Notes: generated by a model not told the origin, from the letters alone. DNA of 59,289 bases from Herminiimonas sp. CN (GCF_000622895.1 NZ_AVCC01000010.1:1-59289), one strand, 5' to 3'; positions 8,656-17,346 are shown, counted from the stretch's first letter. A program made the numbers and translations.

Positions 8656-11217
8656 TTAGCGACCGGTTACGCTGTACACCAGCACCGAGGTCATGCGCTG
8701 GGCGACCGGGGTCGGCACCTTGATTGCGCTGTACTCTTCGCCATACGCCTGTTTCTTGCCGATCGGCGTGCCGCTGGAATCGACCGCCTCGAACGGCTGG
8801 CCGGTAACGAAAGGCTTGGCAACCACGTAGCCCAGCAAGCCGCGCTGCCCGATCAGCACGCGCTCAGCGCCCATGTCCACGCCTGGCGCGTTGGTGCTGT
8901 AGGCCGGCAAGGCATTGACCTGGCCCAGATCGCCGACGTTGTCGGTGTTGGCGCCGCTGCGCTGGTACTGCTGCATGAACTGCTCGGCGTTCGACATCGC
9001 ATTGTTCAGGCTAGGAGAGGTCAGCAAATAATCCGGCTTGACGTAACGCTGTTCGTCCATGAATGCCTTGCGCTTGCCGATCGCCTGGATCACCTTGTTC
9101 ATCTGCTTTTCAAGCGTCGAACCGGCCGCGATGTCCGAATCCACCTTGACGATGTTGGTCGGGGTGTAATACGCGATCGTGTTGGTGCCGGTCGCGGCTG
9201 GCACTACCGGCACGCCGGCTTGCGTGACGAACTGGATATAGCCGAGATTGTAGGAATTGGCCTTCCAGTAGGTGCCTGCCGCTTGCTTGCCGGTGCCGTC
9301 CCACTGGGTGATCACAACAGTGTTCAGCGTGACCACAATCGGATTCTGCGGCGATCCGACAGCGTTGCCCTGCAGGTCGCGCTGCTGAAACGGACGCACA
9401 ATCGGGAACGATGCCGTCTTGATCTGGCTGACAGCACCCAGCTGCGATGTAAAGCTCTCGGCTCCGACCGAGGTGGCCTGGTAGGAGTCGGCCGAGCGCT
9501 GCAGCTCGTTCAGGATGCGGCGGCAGATCAGCTCGCGCATGATGCGGGCGTTCATTTCGACGTTACGGCCCATCGCATCCCAGTTGATTGCAGCGGCCTG
9601 GGTGAAGTGCATCACCTCGTTCGACACCAGCATCGCCAGCTTCATCGGCTGGATGTAAGCGGTATCCATGAACTGGCCCATGCTGGCTCGATGGATCGGC
9701 TGGCCTTCGTACACGATGCCGTCGTTATACACCGCCGACATGTCGCGCAGCTCGTACGGGATCTGGGTGGTCACGGTGGCGCTGAAGTCGGTCGATGCCT
9801 GCACCAGTTCCAGGATGCGCAGATCGGACAGCGCCTCGCGGATCACCTCGCGGCGGAAGCCGACCGGCAGATTCGTGTCCGAGATATTGGTCATGCCACC
9901 GGACAGCATCTTGACTTCATTGGCGATCATCGGCGCATGGAGGCGGTCGAACTCGGCCAGCACCATGTTGACGAAGGCTTCAGAGCGCGGCGACAGCTTT
10001 TCAGCCAGCTTCAGACCGCCGTTGGCATAGCTGGAGGTTTTCTTGAGCTGGTCGCGGTACATGCCTTCCAGCTTCTTCACATCCTCGAACGGCATCGAGA
10101 TATGCACGCTGCCACGCGGCGCCACATAGCCGAGCGCGGACAGCTGGCGCGCGACAGCCAGTTCATTGCCCTGGTTGATCTGCACCTGGGCCAGTTTGAC
10201 GACCTGTTCCTGTGTCATTTCAGGGGTGATCAGGTCGGCCACCGCTTCGGTCAATACTTTCTTGGTCTCGGCATCGAAGGCGGCGACAGCGCCGATGGTG
10301 TCGGACAGCAGCTTGACGTTGCCGTCGCGCTTCTCAGTCAAAGCCTTTGCGCTATCCGCCGCTTTTTTGGTTTCGTCGGCCATCAGCTGCCTGACCTGGT
10401 CGGCATTCATGCCCATGTTCATCGTAGGTACTTCGACCGACAGTTTTACCTCCTGGCTGCCGATCTGCTCGGCTAGCTGGGTGCCGGACTCTTCAAAGGA
10501 AGTCAGCAATAGCGTTGCTGCGCCTTCGTCGGCGACGTGGGCAACCGCTTTTTCAGCGGCGAGCATCAGGGAATCGACCACGCCGGCCGCCAGTTTTTTG
10601 GCGATCAGCTTGGCTTTCAGTTTTTCGAGTGCGTTCTTGTGCATGATGTGTAGCTCCTGCAGTAATTTGGTTTGGAGTTCTGGATGGATCAGGACGGGAA
10701 TGCCCTGATCGCCGGCGGCTTCGGATAACTCGATAGGATCCAGGCGCTTGATGGCGGGACGCACGACCAACCCCGCGCCCATCATGACCGGGCCGAAATC
10801 GGTGCCGGTCTCGTTATCCTTGTAATGTTCGTGGTATTCGATGGATAGGTAGCGGTAGCCCTTGTTCTGGATCGCGTCCAGGCCAAGCGGCGTCCACTCG
10901 CACAAGGCCCGCAGCCGGTCGCCCTCGACCGACAGCTTCAGCACCTTGGCTGCCGCCCCCTCGTTCGGGCGATGCGCAACATCAATGAACACGTCCTGGC
11001 CGAATACCCGCTTATTGAAGTTGTCGACCATCGTCAGCAGCATGGGCCGGCTGATCTCGAATTCGCCGTAGCGCGGATCGGTAAACTTGCCGGTGCGGGT
11101 GATCGTCACCCAGGTAGACGCCTTGCCTTCCTCCAGGATCACATGGAGGCCGGACAGGAATCGCACTGATCCGGATTGCGCAGCATCCAAAAGGATGTGA
11201 CGTGATGATGTTTTCAT
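8656..11217 (-). CDS. Fused prohead protease, scaffold and major capsid protein
   Basis: A single 853-codon frame. Residues 1-190 resemble the Mu gpI protease: VAHRPNEGAAAKV, CEWTPLGLDAI and GYRYLSIEY, with histidine and serine where the Mu-type protease has its catalytic residues. Residues about 190-380 are helical and charged like a scaffold. Residues about 400-853 look like a major capsid protein: IPYELRDMSAVYNDG, YVKPDYLLTSPSLNNAMSN, ERVLIGQRGLLGYVVAKPF. In Mu these are separate I/Z and T products. Self-cleavage after assembly would be needed to free the shell. A G-run box lies 120 bases upstream of the ATG at 11,215-11,217. No internal stop or obvious internal start with a ribosome site was seen. 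Confidence 0.85.
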   Translation of the reverse strand: MKTSSRHILLDAAQSGSVRFLSGLHVILEEGKASTWVTITRTGKFTDPRYGEFEISRPMLLTMVDNFNKRVFGQDVFIDVAHRPNEGAAAKVLKLSVEGDRLRALCEWTPLGLDAIQNKGYRYLSIEYHEHYKDNETGTDFGPVMMGAGLVVRPAIKRLDPIELSEAAGDQGIPVLIHPELQTKLLQELHIMHKNALEKLKAKLIAKKLAAGVVDSLMLAAEKAVAHVADEGAATLLLTSFEESGTQLAEQIGSQEVKLSVEVPTMNMGMNADQVRQLMADETKKAADSAKALTEKRDGNVKLLSDTIGAVAAFDAETKKVLTEAVADLITPEMTQEQVVKLAQVQINQGNELAVARQLSALGYVAPRGSVHISMPFEDVKKLEGMYRDQLKKTSSYANGGLKLAEKLSPRSEAFVNMVLAEFDRLHAPMIANEVKMLSGGMTNISDTNLPVGFRREVIREALSDLRILELVQASTDFSATVTTQIPYELRDMSAVYNDGIVYEGQPIHRASMGQFMDTAYIQPMKLAMLVSNEVMHFTQAAAINWDAMGRNVEMNARIMRELICRRILNELQRSADSYQATSVGAESFTSQLGAVSQIKTASFPIVRPFQQRDLQGNAVGSPQNPIVVTLNTVVITQWDGTGKQAAGTYWKANSYNLGYIQFVTQAGVPVVPAATGTNTIAYYTPTNIVKVDSDIAAGSTLEKQMNKVIQAIGKRKAFMDEQRYVKPDYLLTSPSLNNAMSNAEQFMQQYQRSGANTDNVGDLGQVNALPAYSTNAPGVDMGAERVLIGQRGLLGYVVAKPFVTGQPFEAVDSSGTPIGKKQAYGEEYSAIKVPTPVAQRMTSVLVYSVTGR

Positions 11218-11336
11218 TGTTCGCCCTGAATAAAAATGCCTGGCATCACCCCGTTTTCGAGGGAGACGGCTCGGAGGGGAAAACCGATGCCACGCAATAA
11301 ACTTTACTGACTCAGACGCCAGTTTCAGGGTTTTTA

Positions 11337-11363
11337 CAATACAAAATCAGGGGGGGATTGTGT
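11337..11363 (-). promoter_or_regulatory. G-run inverted repeat, copy B (candidate phage late promoter box)
   Basis: ACAAAATC (11,341-11,348), AGGGGGG, GATTGTGT (11,356-11,363) on the plus strand, identical to copy A over 27 bases. On the minus strand it lies directly after the MuF gene stop and 120 bases ahead of the protease-capsid start. Here the hexamer after the box is TTGTAA rather than TTGACG. The position matches that of promoter PI ahead of gene I in Mu. The promoter role is inferred. Confidence 0.55.
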
Positions 11364-11365
11364 GG

Positions 11366-12424
11366 TTACGACTGGCGGGCTATGCGTTTTTGCACGTCGC
11401 GCCAGCGGCTTCTGACCTGCGATGCGGGCAGCTTGCCAGCCTCGAACGCCTCGTTTTTGTTCACGCCCAGGATGCCCTCGCGGTCTGTGCTCGGAACCGT
11501 CTCCAGGAATTCGGTGGCGGTCTGCTGTCCGGCCCTGTCGGCTTCGGTTACCTCATTCCGGTACACGATTACCTCGAAACTCAGGGTATTCGGATGTGCT
11601 GGAAGCGGGCTTTTCCCATGCGGATAGACCCCGGCGCCGAGGCCGAACAGATTTGCCCGGGCGTGCATGTCGCAAATGTCGACGCGCGGGTGCCGCGGCG
11701 ATAGCATGAACTGGGTGCCGATCGAATCGTCATCGGCGGCAGCGCTTTTCTGGTAGGCCTTGGTATGGGCCCGGTTGATCTCGGTGCGCATCACCCGCAT
11801 GGCATTGTCGAGCGGGGCGCCGCGCCCGGTCATCAGGCCTTCTTCCACCGAGCCGGCGATGTTGCCTGCGGTGGCGGCATCCTTGGCCAGGTCGATCTCC
11901 GCCGGCGGCAGGATGCCCCGCGCCAGAAAATCGCGCGCCGCCTGCGCCGCGCCTTCTCCGCGCACCACTGCATTCTGGACCGCCTGGCTGACGATCTCGT
12001 TTGCATGGCGATCGATGCGCCAGATCCGATCGGACAGCTTCAGCTTATCGGGGCCAACATATTCACGCACGAACTGCGCCGCTTCGACCCGTATGCTGTC
12101 CAGTTGCGCAGCATTCACGGTCGGCATGAATGGCGTGACGCCGATGGTGGCGGCCTGATCGATACCCTGCATCAGCACCGCATTCCGGGCGTTGGCCAGT
12201 TTGCCCAGCCGCGCCTGGATCTGCAGCAGCAGGGCGGGCAGGGCGGTAGTGGAGACGATGCCGGCCGCACCGGCCACGGCGGCGATCATCTGCCGGATAT
12301 CCTGCACCGCGTCGTCGTACTGTTTTTCCAGCTCGGCCAATGCCTGCGCATCGAGCTCACGCATGTCATCGCGTCCCTTGGCTGAGGCGGCAAGCACGGC
12401 CTGCTGTTCCGGAGTCAGGGCCAT
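11366..12424 (-). CDS. MuF-type minor head protein
   Basis: A 352-residue protein directly after the portal gene, the usual place for Mu gpF / SPP1 gp7 relatives. Residues about 241-283 hold the conserved MuF motif: SPRHPRVDICDMHA, then YPHGKSPLPAHPNT with the HP pair and the DICD cysteine. The N-terminal 90 residues are helical. It associates with the portal and is injected or needed for head morphogenesis. Start ATG at 12,422-12,424 overlaps the portal stop by one base. Confidence 0.88.
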   Translation of the reverse strand: MALTPEQQAVLAASAKGRDDMRELDAQALAELEKQYDDAVQDIRQMIAAVAGAAGIVSTTALPALLLQIQARLGKLANARNAVLMQGIDQAATIGVTPFMPTVNAAQLDSIRVEAAQFVREYVGPDKLKLSDRIWRIDRHANEIVSQAVQNAVVRGEGAAQAARDFLARGILPPAEIDLAKDAATAGNIAGSVEEGLMTGRGAPLDNAMRVMRTEINRAHTKAYQKSAAADDDSIGTQFMLSPRHPRVDICDMHARANLFGLGAGVYPHGKSPLPAHPNTLSFEVIVYRNEVTEADRAGQQTATEFLETVPSTDREGILGVNKNEAFEAGKLPASQVRSRWRDVQKRIARQS

Positions 12425-13770
12425 CAGCGGTGCGTGATGCTGGTGGCGGACTGGCCCTTGCGACCGTTGCCGGGGGTGATCTTGACCTGCGGCGCTTTCG
12501 GATCTGGCTTCACGTCGTCATCCGGGTACGGATTCACCGAATTGGCCTGATGCTCCAGCATCTCGTTGATATAAGCCGGGTCGTATCCCAGCTCCTGCCA
12601 GATCAGGTTCTGCGGCAGGCCCAGAGCCTGCAGCTTCAGCGCACGGTCGGCGGCCTGATTCGGGGTCTCGGTACGGCGTTCCGCATAGCAGATTGAAAAG
12701 TCTGCATCGAGCGGGTTGATGCCCTTCAGCAGCAGGTCGATATGGAATGCCTGCTGGTAGCCATAGGCCAGCGTATCCTGCAGCACGTCGATTTCGTCGT
12801 AATAGTCACGCTTCAGGTCTTCCAGAATGTCACGGTTCAGTCCATCGGTGTACCCGGCCAAACCTTTCGGCATCGGTGAGCCGGAAAAGAAGCAATCCAG
12901 CAGCAGCGCGATATCGGCCACCTGATCAAGGTTGCTGTCGCCCTGGATCGGATTGACCGCACCTTTCTTGTTCAGAAAATAATCGGTGGTGATTTCGCTT
13001 TGCTTGTTGATGACCTTGGCTTCATAGGATTCCAGTTCTGGAGCTGTCGCCCCTTCCAGCACGTGCGACAGTCGCAGCGGCGCCCGCACCCGGCGCCGGA
13101 TTACCAGATCCTCCTCGGTCATGCGCAATTTCTGCCAGGTAGTGCGGTTGGCATCCAGAAAAGGCCGGCCCAGCGCGCCCATGTCGTCGAAATTGTCCGG
13201 ATCGAAGCGCACCAGGTGCAGCTGCCACAGCGCGAAATGGGATGCCGGTTCGCCGGTCACCAGATCGTGCTGGGTGTAGGCCCGGCTCACATCCTTGAAC
13301 TGGCCGCTATCGTTGACGTTCGGGACGATGGTCTCGGACGGCATGCGCACCAGGCTGCAGACGTTGTTGCGATCATCGACGATGATCTGCAGCGGCAGAT
13401 TGCCCTCCATCACCAGGCCGCGAGCATCGGATTTCAGTTTTTCATGCCGGTCCAGCTGGCAGCGCCGGCGGAAATCCTCCCATGCCTCCGACACCGCCTC
13501 GTCCGGCTTGGCCAGCTGCATCACCAGTCCGCCTTTAATAATGTCGCGCGCCACCCGGCTGTGGATCATCTTGACCCGGCCGTCGAGCTTGTCCATCTCG
13601 CGGATGCCCAGGATCGCATTGCGGACTTCCGGATCGACATAGAACTGCCGGTACAGCGAGCGGTAGCGGTTCTCCGGCCCGAGCCGGGTGCCGGTTTCGG
13701 TACTGTTTGCCACTGGCGCGTTCGGCAGCAATGCGCGCAGCATTCCGGCCAGTTTGCTAATGAGTATCAT
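12424..13770 (-). CDS. Phage portal protein
   Basis: A 448-residue protein between terminase and the MuF gene. Segments typical of portals include an N-terminal NRYRSLYRQFYVDPEVRNAI, a LVMEGNLPLQIIVDD strand, a VNKQSEITT-like clip region and a long LDQVADIALLLDCFFSGSP wing segment. The C-terminus is basic and disordered. Twelve copies form the ring through which DNA enters and leaves the head. Order terminase-portal-MuF-capsid supports the call. The family within portals (DUF935 or another) could not be fixed. Confidence 0.85.
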   Translation of the reverse strand: MILISKLAGMLRALLPNAPVANSTETGTRLGPENRYRSLYRQFYVDPEVRNAILGIREMDKLDGRVKMIHSRVARDIIKGGLVMQLAKPDEAVSEAWEDFRRRCQLDRHEKLKSDARGLVMEGNLPLQIIVDDRNNVCSLVRMPSETIVPNVNDSGQFKDVSRAYTQHDLVTGEPASHFALWQLHLVRFDPDNFDDMGALGRPFLDANRTTWQKLRMTEEDLVIRRRVRAPLRLSHVLEGATAPELESYEAKVINKQSEITTDYFLNKKGAVNPIQGDSNLDQVADIALLLDCFFSGSPMPKGLAGYTDGLNRDILEDLKRDYYDEIDVLQDTLAYGYQQAFHIDLLLKGINPLDADFSICYAERRTETPNQAADRALKLQALGLPQNLIWQELGYDPAYINEMLEHQANSVNPYPDDDVKPDPKAPQVKITPGNGRKGQSATSITHR

Positions 13771-14011
13771 CGTTGACTTTCGTTATGGTGACAGAGCGCC
13801 AGCCGTCGATCATGCCGAGTGCGTGCAGTTCCTTGATCATCGGCACCAGCTCCGGGCATTTTTCCTTAACGATGGCGATGGTCTGCTTGATGCGTGCATG
13901 CTCGGCTTCGCTCAGCGGCGGCAGCGGCTTCGATGCAGCCGCTGCTGGGGCGACAGGCTTCGGCCTGACCGACACGGTGGCATTCGTCTGGTATGGGCGC
14001 TCATCGGACAT
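13757..14011 (-). CDS. Small phage hypothetical between terminase and portal
   Basis: An 84-residue protein overlapping the terminase gene by 11 bases and the portal gene by 14. It has a proline/alanine-rich N-terminus, then a charged helical part HARIKQTIAIVKEKCPELV. No family is recognised. The tight overlap on both sides supports translation. Confidence 0.5.
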   Translation of the reverse strand: MSDERPYQTNATVSVRPKPVAPAAAASKPLPPLSEAEHARIKQTIAIVKEKCPELVPMIKELHALGMIDGWRSVTITKVNDDTH

Positions 14012-15638
14012 GGACGGCTCCTAGTAATTGTTCTCGGCTCTGGGTGCGGCCGCTGATGATGGTCGGCACATGGTCAGCGCCGCGCGTGGTCAGCGCCCAG
14101 ACCCCGGCGCAGGCGGCATCGAACAAGTCGTCGCCGATCTTCGGATCGACCTGCTTGTAACTCGAATACGAACCGGATTTATTCGGGACCGCCTTCATAT
14201 TCCCCATCTGCCGCACGAAGATGCGCCAGTCGTCGGTGTTGCTGGCGCTGACCCGGTGTTCGTTAGTCCATTGAGGGTTCGGGTCGACATCGCCCTCCAG
14301 CGCCTCGATATCCTCATCAAACGGCGGGATCGCCGCCTGCCTGTTGTGGAATGCAGCGCGCAGCGCCGATGCCATGCTGTGCTTGGTCATGCCCTCGAAA
14401 CGGATAGGAGCAAAAGCCCATTGCTGCCAGGTCGATGCGTTGCTGTCGCCGTCGCCGATGGTGCGGCGGTCGATGTACGTCAGCCCTTCGCGGTACAGAT
14501 CATCGTTGACCGAGGTCAGCATGCCGACGCCATACGCATCGCCCATCGCATAATCCGGACTGAAATAGCGCCACAGCCCGACCAGGTCGCGCCGGATCAC
14601 GTTGTCGTCGGTACCGGCCGGCCAGGTCTTGACGTAGATGAATACGGTGAAGTTGCCCAGCTGCTCGCACACTACCAGCGCCGACTTGGACGCGGTCATG
14701 CTTTCGCCGTGGCCGCTGTGATCGTAGCCGAACGACACCAGTCCGCGTTTTTTGTAGCGTACGCCCGGCATCGGCCCGGCCGCTTCCAGCTTGGCCTGGA
14801 TCCCGACCGACAGCGCCAGCCGGATGTATTTTTCCCAGATGTGATTCTGCGCCGCGACGTTCTTGCACAGGTACTGGCGAATGAACTCGCCTTCCGGCAT
14901 CTCGGTGCGCTTCTGGGTGCAATAGGACTCGTTCAGGATGCCCAGTTCGATGCCCAGGTACATATTGACGATCGGTAGCAGGTGGTAGACCTTGGAATCG
15001 ATGAAGCCCTGCAGCGTGTCGGCACCCTTGAACACGCCGGTGATGCGGATCTGCGGCTTGAAGGAAACATCGGCTGCCACGCCGAGCCTCCGGGCCGAGC
15101 CCAGCATCGGGAAGAAGTTCGAGTACAGCCGTTCGGCCGGCATATCGTCCATCTCTTCCAGCGACGCATACGACAGGCCGTCACCGTCGATCTGGCTCAT
15201 GATCCCGTAGGCGATACCCTTGCTGCCGTTGTACAGCTGATATTTGGTGTCCGATAGCTGCTGCCGTCCGGATTTGTGCGCCAGGTAGCCGGACAGGATC
15301 GGAGAACGCCGGATCGCATCGACGTGATAGGTCAGATTGGTCTGCGCCTGCTGCTGCCGTGGCGCCACGATGCCGACCTCCTGGTGCGGATTGCAGGCAT
15401 TGTGCTTGAGCGCATGCATTTCCTTCACCGCGGTCTTGCCGGTACGCCGGCACGACACGTCGATGGTATTCGGGTGCATGTCCATTTCGATGCACTTCAG
15501 CACCTGCATCGGATCCAGATCGACCCCATGCACATGCTTGTGCCACAGCGCGTGATCGTCCTTGTAACGCAGGATTTCCACCTCGGCCCTGCTGGCCACG
15601 GTGATGCGCTGGGTGGCACTGACGCGCTCGCCGCTCAT
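14001..15638 (-). CDS. Terminase large subunit
   Basis: A 545-residue packaging motor protein. The ATPase domain has a Walker A-like SCRRTGKT at residues 62-69, with arginines before TGKT as in many terminases, and a Walker B-like SYASLEEMDD at about 157-165. The nuclease domain has SFGYDHSGHGES with D306, DYAMGDAYG with D367, and a late acidic DDLFDAACAG. All motor and nuclease landmarks appear present, so the gene looks intact. It overlaps the upstream gene by four bases. Confidence 0.92.
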   Translation of the reverse strand: MSGERVSATQRITVASRAEVEILRYKDDHALWHKHVHGVDLDPMQVLKCIEMDMHPNTIDVSCRRTGKTAVKEMHALKHNACNPHQEVGIVAPRQQQAQTNLTYHVDAIRRSPILSGYLAHKSGRQQLSDTKYQLYNGSKGIAYGIMSQIDGDGLSYASLEEMDDMPAERLYSNFFPMLGSARRLGVAADVSFKPQIRITGVFKGADTLQGFIDSKVYHLLPIVNMYLGIELGILNESYCTQKRTEMPEGEFIRQYLCKNVAAQNHIWEKYIRLALSVGIQAKLEAAGPMPGVRYKKRGLVSFGYDHSGHGESMTASKSALVVCEQLGNFTVFIYVKTWPAGTDDNVIRRDLVGLWRYFSPDYAMGDAYGVGMLTSVNDDLYREGLTYIDRRTIGDGDSNASTWQQWAFAPIRFEGMTKHSMASALRAAFHNRQAAIPPFDEDIEALEGDVDPNPQWTNEHRVSASNTDDWRIFVRQMGNMKAVPNKSGSYSSYKQVDPKIGDDLFDAACAGVWALTTRGADHVPTIISGRTQSREQLLGAVHVR

Positions 15639-16648
15639 TGCTCGCGTGCTTCGACGTCGATCACGTCGCCGGCAATGCCGTTTTCCCGCCCGAACTCGAC
15701 CAGGATCGGATCGGATGCGGTCAGCTGATTCGAGCGCATCACCTTGGCCGACAGATCCTGCAGCGCGGTCAGCTGGCGGCGCTTGTACTCGTCGTCGCTC
15801 AGCATCGGCATCGTCTTGCTGCCGAGCTGGCCGGGCAGCATATCCTCGGCCTCGATCACCTTGTTGGTCATCCCCATGTCTGCCAGGGACATATTGTTCT
15901 TGGTCAGCAGCTCCGACATCGATTTCAGCAGCGGATGCGCGGACACTTCCATGATGGTTTGCTTCTCGCCATGGTCGTCGGTGTAGGTCGCCAGACTCAA
16001 GTGCCCGTTTTCATCGAAATGGAACTCCGGCCGCGTCAATTTCACGCCGTCGGCAATGATCGTCATGATGATCTGCTGCAGGATTGAGAAGATCGCCGCC
16101 TGCATGTCCGCATACATCCCGGTCAGCATGCCCGGCTTGCGCTGCTCGAAAGCGGCGTGGTGCAGCATGAAATTCTGCGTCTGCTTGACGCAGCACGGCT
16201 GCTGCGAACAGTAATAGCGATCGACGTCGCACGTCGTGCACAAGGCATAACCGCCTGGCTTGGCAGGGAAATACGTTGCCACCTTGGCCGACGCGCCATG
16301 CTTCATCGCATTGAAGCGCGTCCGCAGACTTTCTTCCTTGGTCGGATGCCCGATCAGATTCTCCGAGCTGGCCGCCTTGCCCTCGTCGGACGTCGGCCCG
16401 GTCGCTTTCTGCCAGGCCTTGAGCAACGAGCGCTCCCAATGCGCTTGGCCGCATTCGGCATCGCAATCCGGGCACGGCGCGAAATAGTGCCACGGATGCA
16501 CCGCATCCTCCGGATCCGCATCCACCCGCGCCGGCTCGGCCTTGAATGAACCGTGCCGGCCGCAGCGGAACGTGACTTCTTTCAGTTGCGAACGATGATC
16601 TTTTTTAACGGGCACAAGAGGAGGGCAGCAAAGTTGAGATTCGCCCAT
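15635..16648 (-). CDS. Terminase small subunit candidate with two cysteine clusters
   Basis: A 337-residue protein immediately before large terminase, with a four-base overlap. Two cysteine clusters suggest metal binding: CGRHG with PCPDCDAECGQAHW near residues 29-70, and CTTCDVDRYYCSQQPCC near 137-155. Between them, RTRFNAMKHGASAKVATYF-type text is common in terminase small-like proteins of Mu-type phages. The ATG at 16,646-16,648 lies only about 20 bases from copy C of the phage box. If that box is a promoter, translation may start further in. Confidence 0.6.
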   Translation of the reverse strand: MGESQLCCPPLVPVKKDHRSQLKEVTFRCGRHGSFKAEPARVDADPEDAVHPWHYFAPCPDCDAECGQAHWERSLLKAWQKATGPTSDEGKAASSENLIGHPTKEESLRTRFNAMKHGASAKVATYFPAKPGGYALCTTCDVDRYYCSQQPCCVKQTQNFMLHHAAFEQRKPGMLTGMYADMQAAIFSILQQIIMTIIADGVKLTRPEFHFDENGHLSLATYTDDHGEKQTIMEVSAHPLLKSMSELLTKNNMSLADMGMTNKVIEAEDMLPGQLGSKTMPMLSDDEYKRRQLTALQDLSAKVMRSNQLTASDPILVEFGRENGIAGDVIDVEAREQ

Positions 16649-16668
16649 CTTGCCGCCATCGTCAAGCC

Positions 16669-16690
16669 AAAATAAGGGGGGGATTTGTTA
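16669..16690 (-). promoter_or_regulatory. G-run box, copy C (diverged)
   Basis: CCAAAATA, then A and seven G, then ATTTGTTA on the plus strand, aligned without gaps to copies A and B. On the minus strand it continues into TTGACG and a GCGGCAA segment shared with copy A, so about 50 bases are similar between A and C. It lies between the small gene at 16,737 and the first gene of the terminase block. Confidence 0.5.
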
Positions 16691-16695
16691 GGCAG

Positions 16696-16719
16696 CGCAA
16701 GCAAAATCAAGGGCTTGCG
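16696..16719 (-). terminator. Hairpin after the small phage gene, weak terminator candidate
   Basis: CGCAAGC (16,696-16,702) and GCTTGCG (16,713-16,719) pair over seven bases with a ten-base loop. It lies between the stop at 16,737 and copy C of the phage box. There is no T-run, so termination would be weak or need a factor. Confidence 0.3.
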
Positions 16720-16736
16720 TTGCCTTGCGCAATGTT

Positions 16737-17012
16737 TTATCGGTAAGCGGCCAGGTTGATCGGCGGCGGCACATCCGCCTTGGTCAGCGCGGTAGATGCC
16801 AGAAACATCAGATCGTATAACGCATCAGCGGCGGTATCCCGCCGGCGCTGCGTCATTGCGCTGAGACTGGGCGCTGCCTTCAGCTTCGCATCATAGGCGA
16901 GCCACGCCGCCAGCAAAGCATCGGTTTCAAGACGGGGAAAGATGGCACGCGCACGCGGCAGTGTGGGTGTGGTGATGACGAGTTTAGGAAACTCTGATGA
17001 TGTATCAGGCAT
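16737..17012 (-). CDS. Small phage hypothetical
   Basis: A 91-residue protein starting MPDTSSEFPKL. ATG at 17,010-17,012 has GGAG eight bases upstream, which decides the start. The protein is mostly helical, with an alanine-rich TDALLAAWLAYDAKLKAAP segment and a C-terminal NLAAYR. No family is recognised. It lies ahead of the late genes and may be transcribed from the strong promoter at 17,276-17,305. Confidence 0.55.
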   Translation of the reverse strand: MPDTSSEFPKLVITTPTLPRARAIFPRLETDALLAAWLAYDAKLKAAPSLSAMTQRRRDTAADALYDLMFLASTALTKADVPPPINLAAYR

Positions 17013-17084
17013 GGTTTTGCTCCTACGTGAGACTTTGGATAAGTCCACCAATCCGTTTTGAAGCGAACTGGCGGGCGCGAGTGT

Positions 17085-17267
17085 TCAAAACTCGTACGTA
17101 GCCGAGCGAACGGTATTCCCCGGGGCTGTCCAATCCCAAAGGGATGGGGCAACCTTGAAGGTCTTGTATTCCCGTTCCACCGCGCCCATAGAAGCGAAAC
17201 CTATAGGCGTAAAAAATGCCACTGACTGTCGGGATGGCATTCCGCTACGATTCGTGTTTTGAAGCAC
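17085..17267 (-). CDS. Possible 60-residue phage peptide
   Basis: An open frame of 60 codons just downstream of a near-consensus promoter. The text SVAFFTPIGFASMGAVERE, ending in VRSATYEF, loosely recalls the short Ash-type peptides of P4-like elements, whose reading often overlaps regulatory RNA. No good ribosome site is seen before the first ATG, and an internal ATG (MGAV) is possible. It could equally be a non-coding leader. Confidence 0.3.
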   Translation of the reverse strand: MLQNTNRSGMPSRQSVAFFTPIGFASMGAVEREYKTFKVAPSLWDWTAPGNTVRSATYEF

Positions 17268-17275
17268 TTGAGCGG

Positions 17276-17305
17276 AATATATCCTTCGTTTTTCTAGTGT
17301 GTCAA
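17276..17305 (-). promoter_or_regulatory. Strong sigma-70 type promoter
   Basis: On the minus strand, TTGACA (17,300-17,305), an 18-base spacer, then TATATT (17,276-17,281). This is close to consensus and points into the small genes at 17,267 and 17,012. Confidence 0.6.
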
Positions 17306-17346
17306 CATTCGCACTTCTTTATTTTTGTCGAAAGCCAAACACCAAA

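Larger units (their letters stand above)
1..17267 (-). mobile_element. Mu-like prophage, late head and tail morphogenesis region (partial)
   Basis: A continuous minus-strand run of phage structural genes from a terminase-small candidate to a baseplate gene cut by the left edge. The tail part follows Mu order: tail terminator, gp38-like, sheath, tube, chaperone, tape measure, N, P. The head part differs from Mu in fusing protease and capsid. No transposase, repressor, integrase, lysis or tail-fibre gene is seen here. On the right, chemotaxis genes begin about 1.7 kb beyond this region, so any early genes must lie left of the window or be absent. The true right end is unclear: the secreted protein and HNH gene up to 18,130 could also belong. 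No flanking duplication or terminal repeat was recognised. Confidence 0.9.

Noticed and set aside
8632-10476. A 614-codon open frame on the plus strand
   Set aside because: It lies wholly antisense to the protease-capsid fusion. Its text is histidine, arginine and leucine rich, as expected from the complementary strand of GC-biased codons, and no ribosome site or family was seen.
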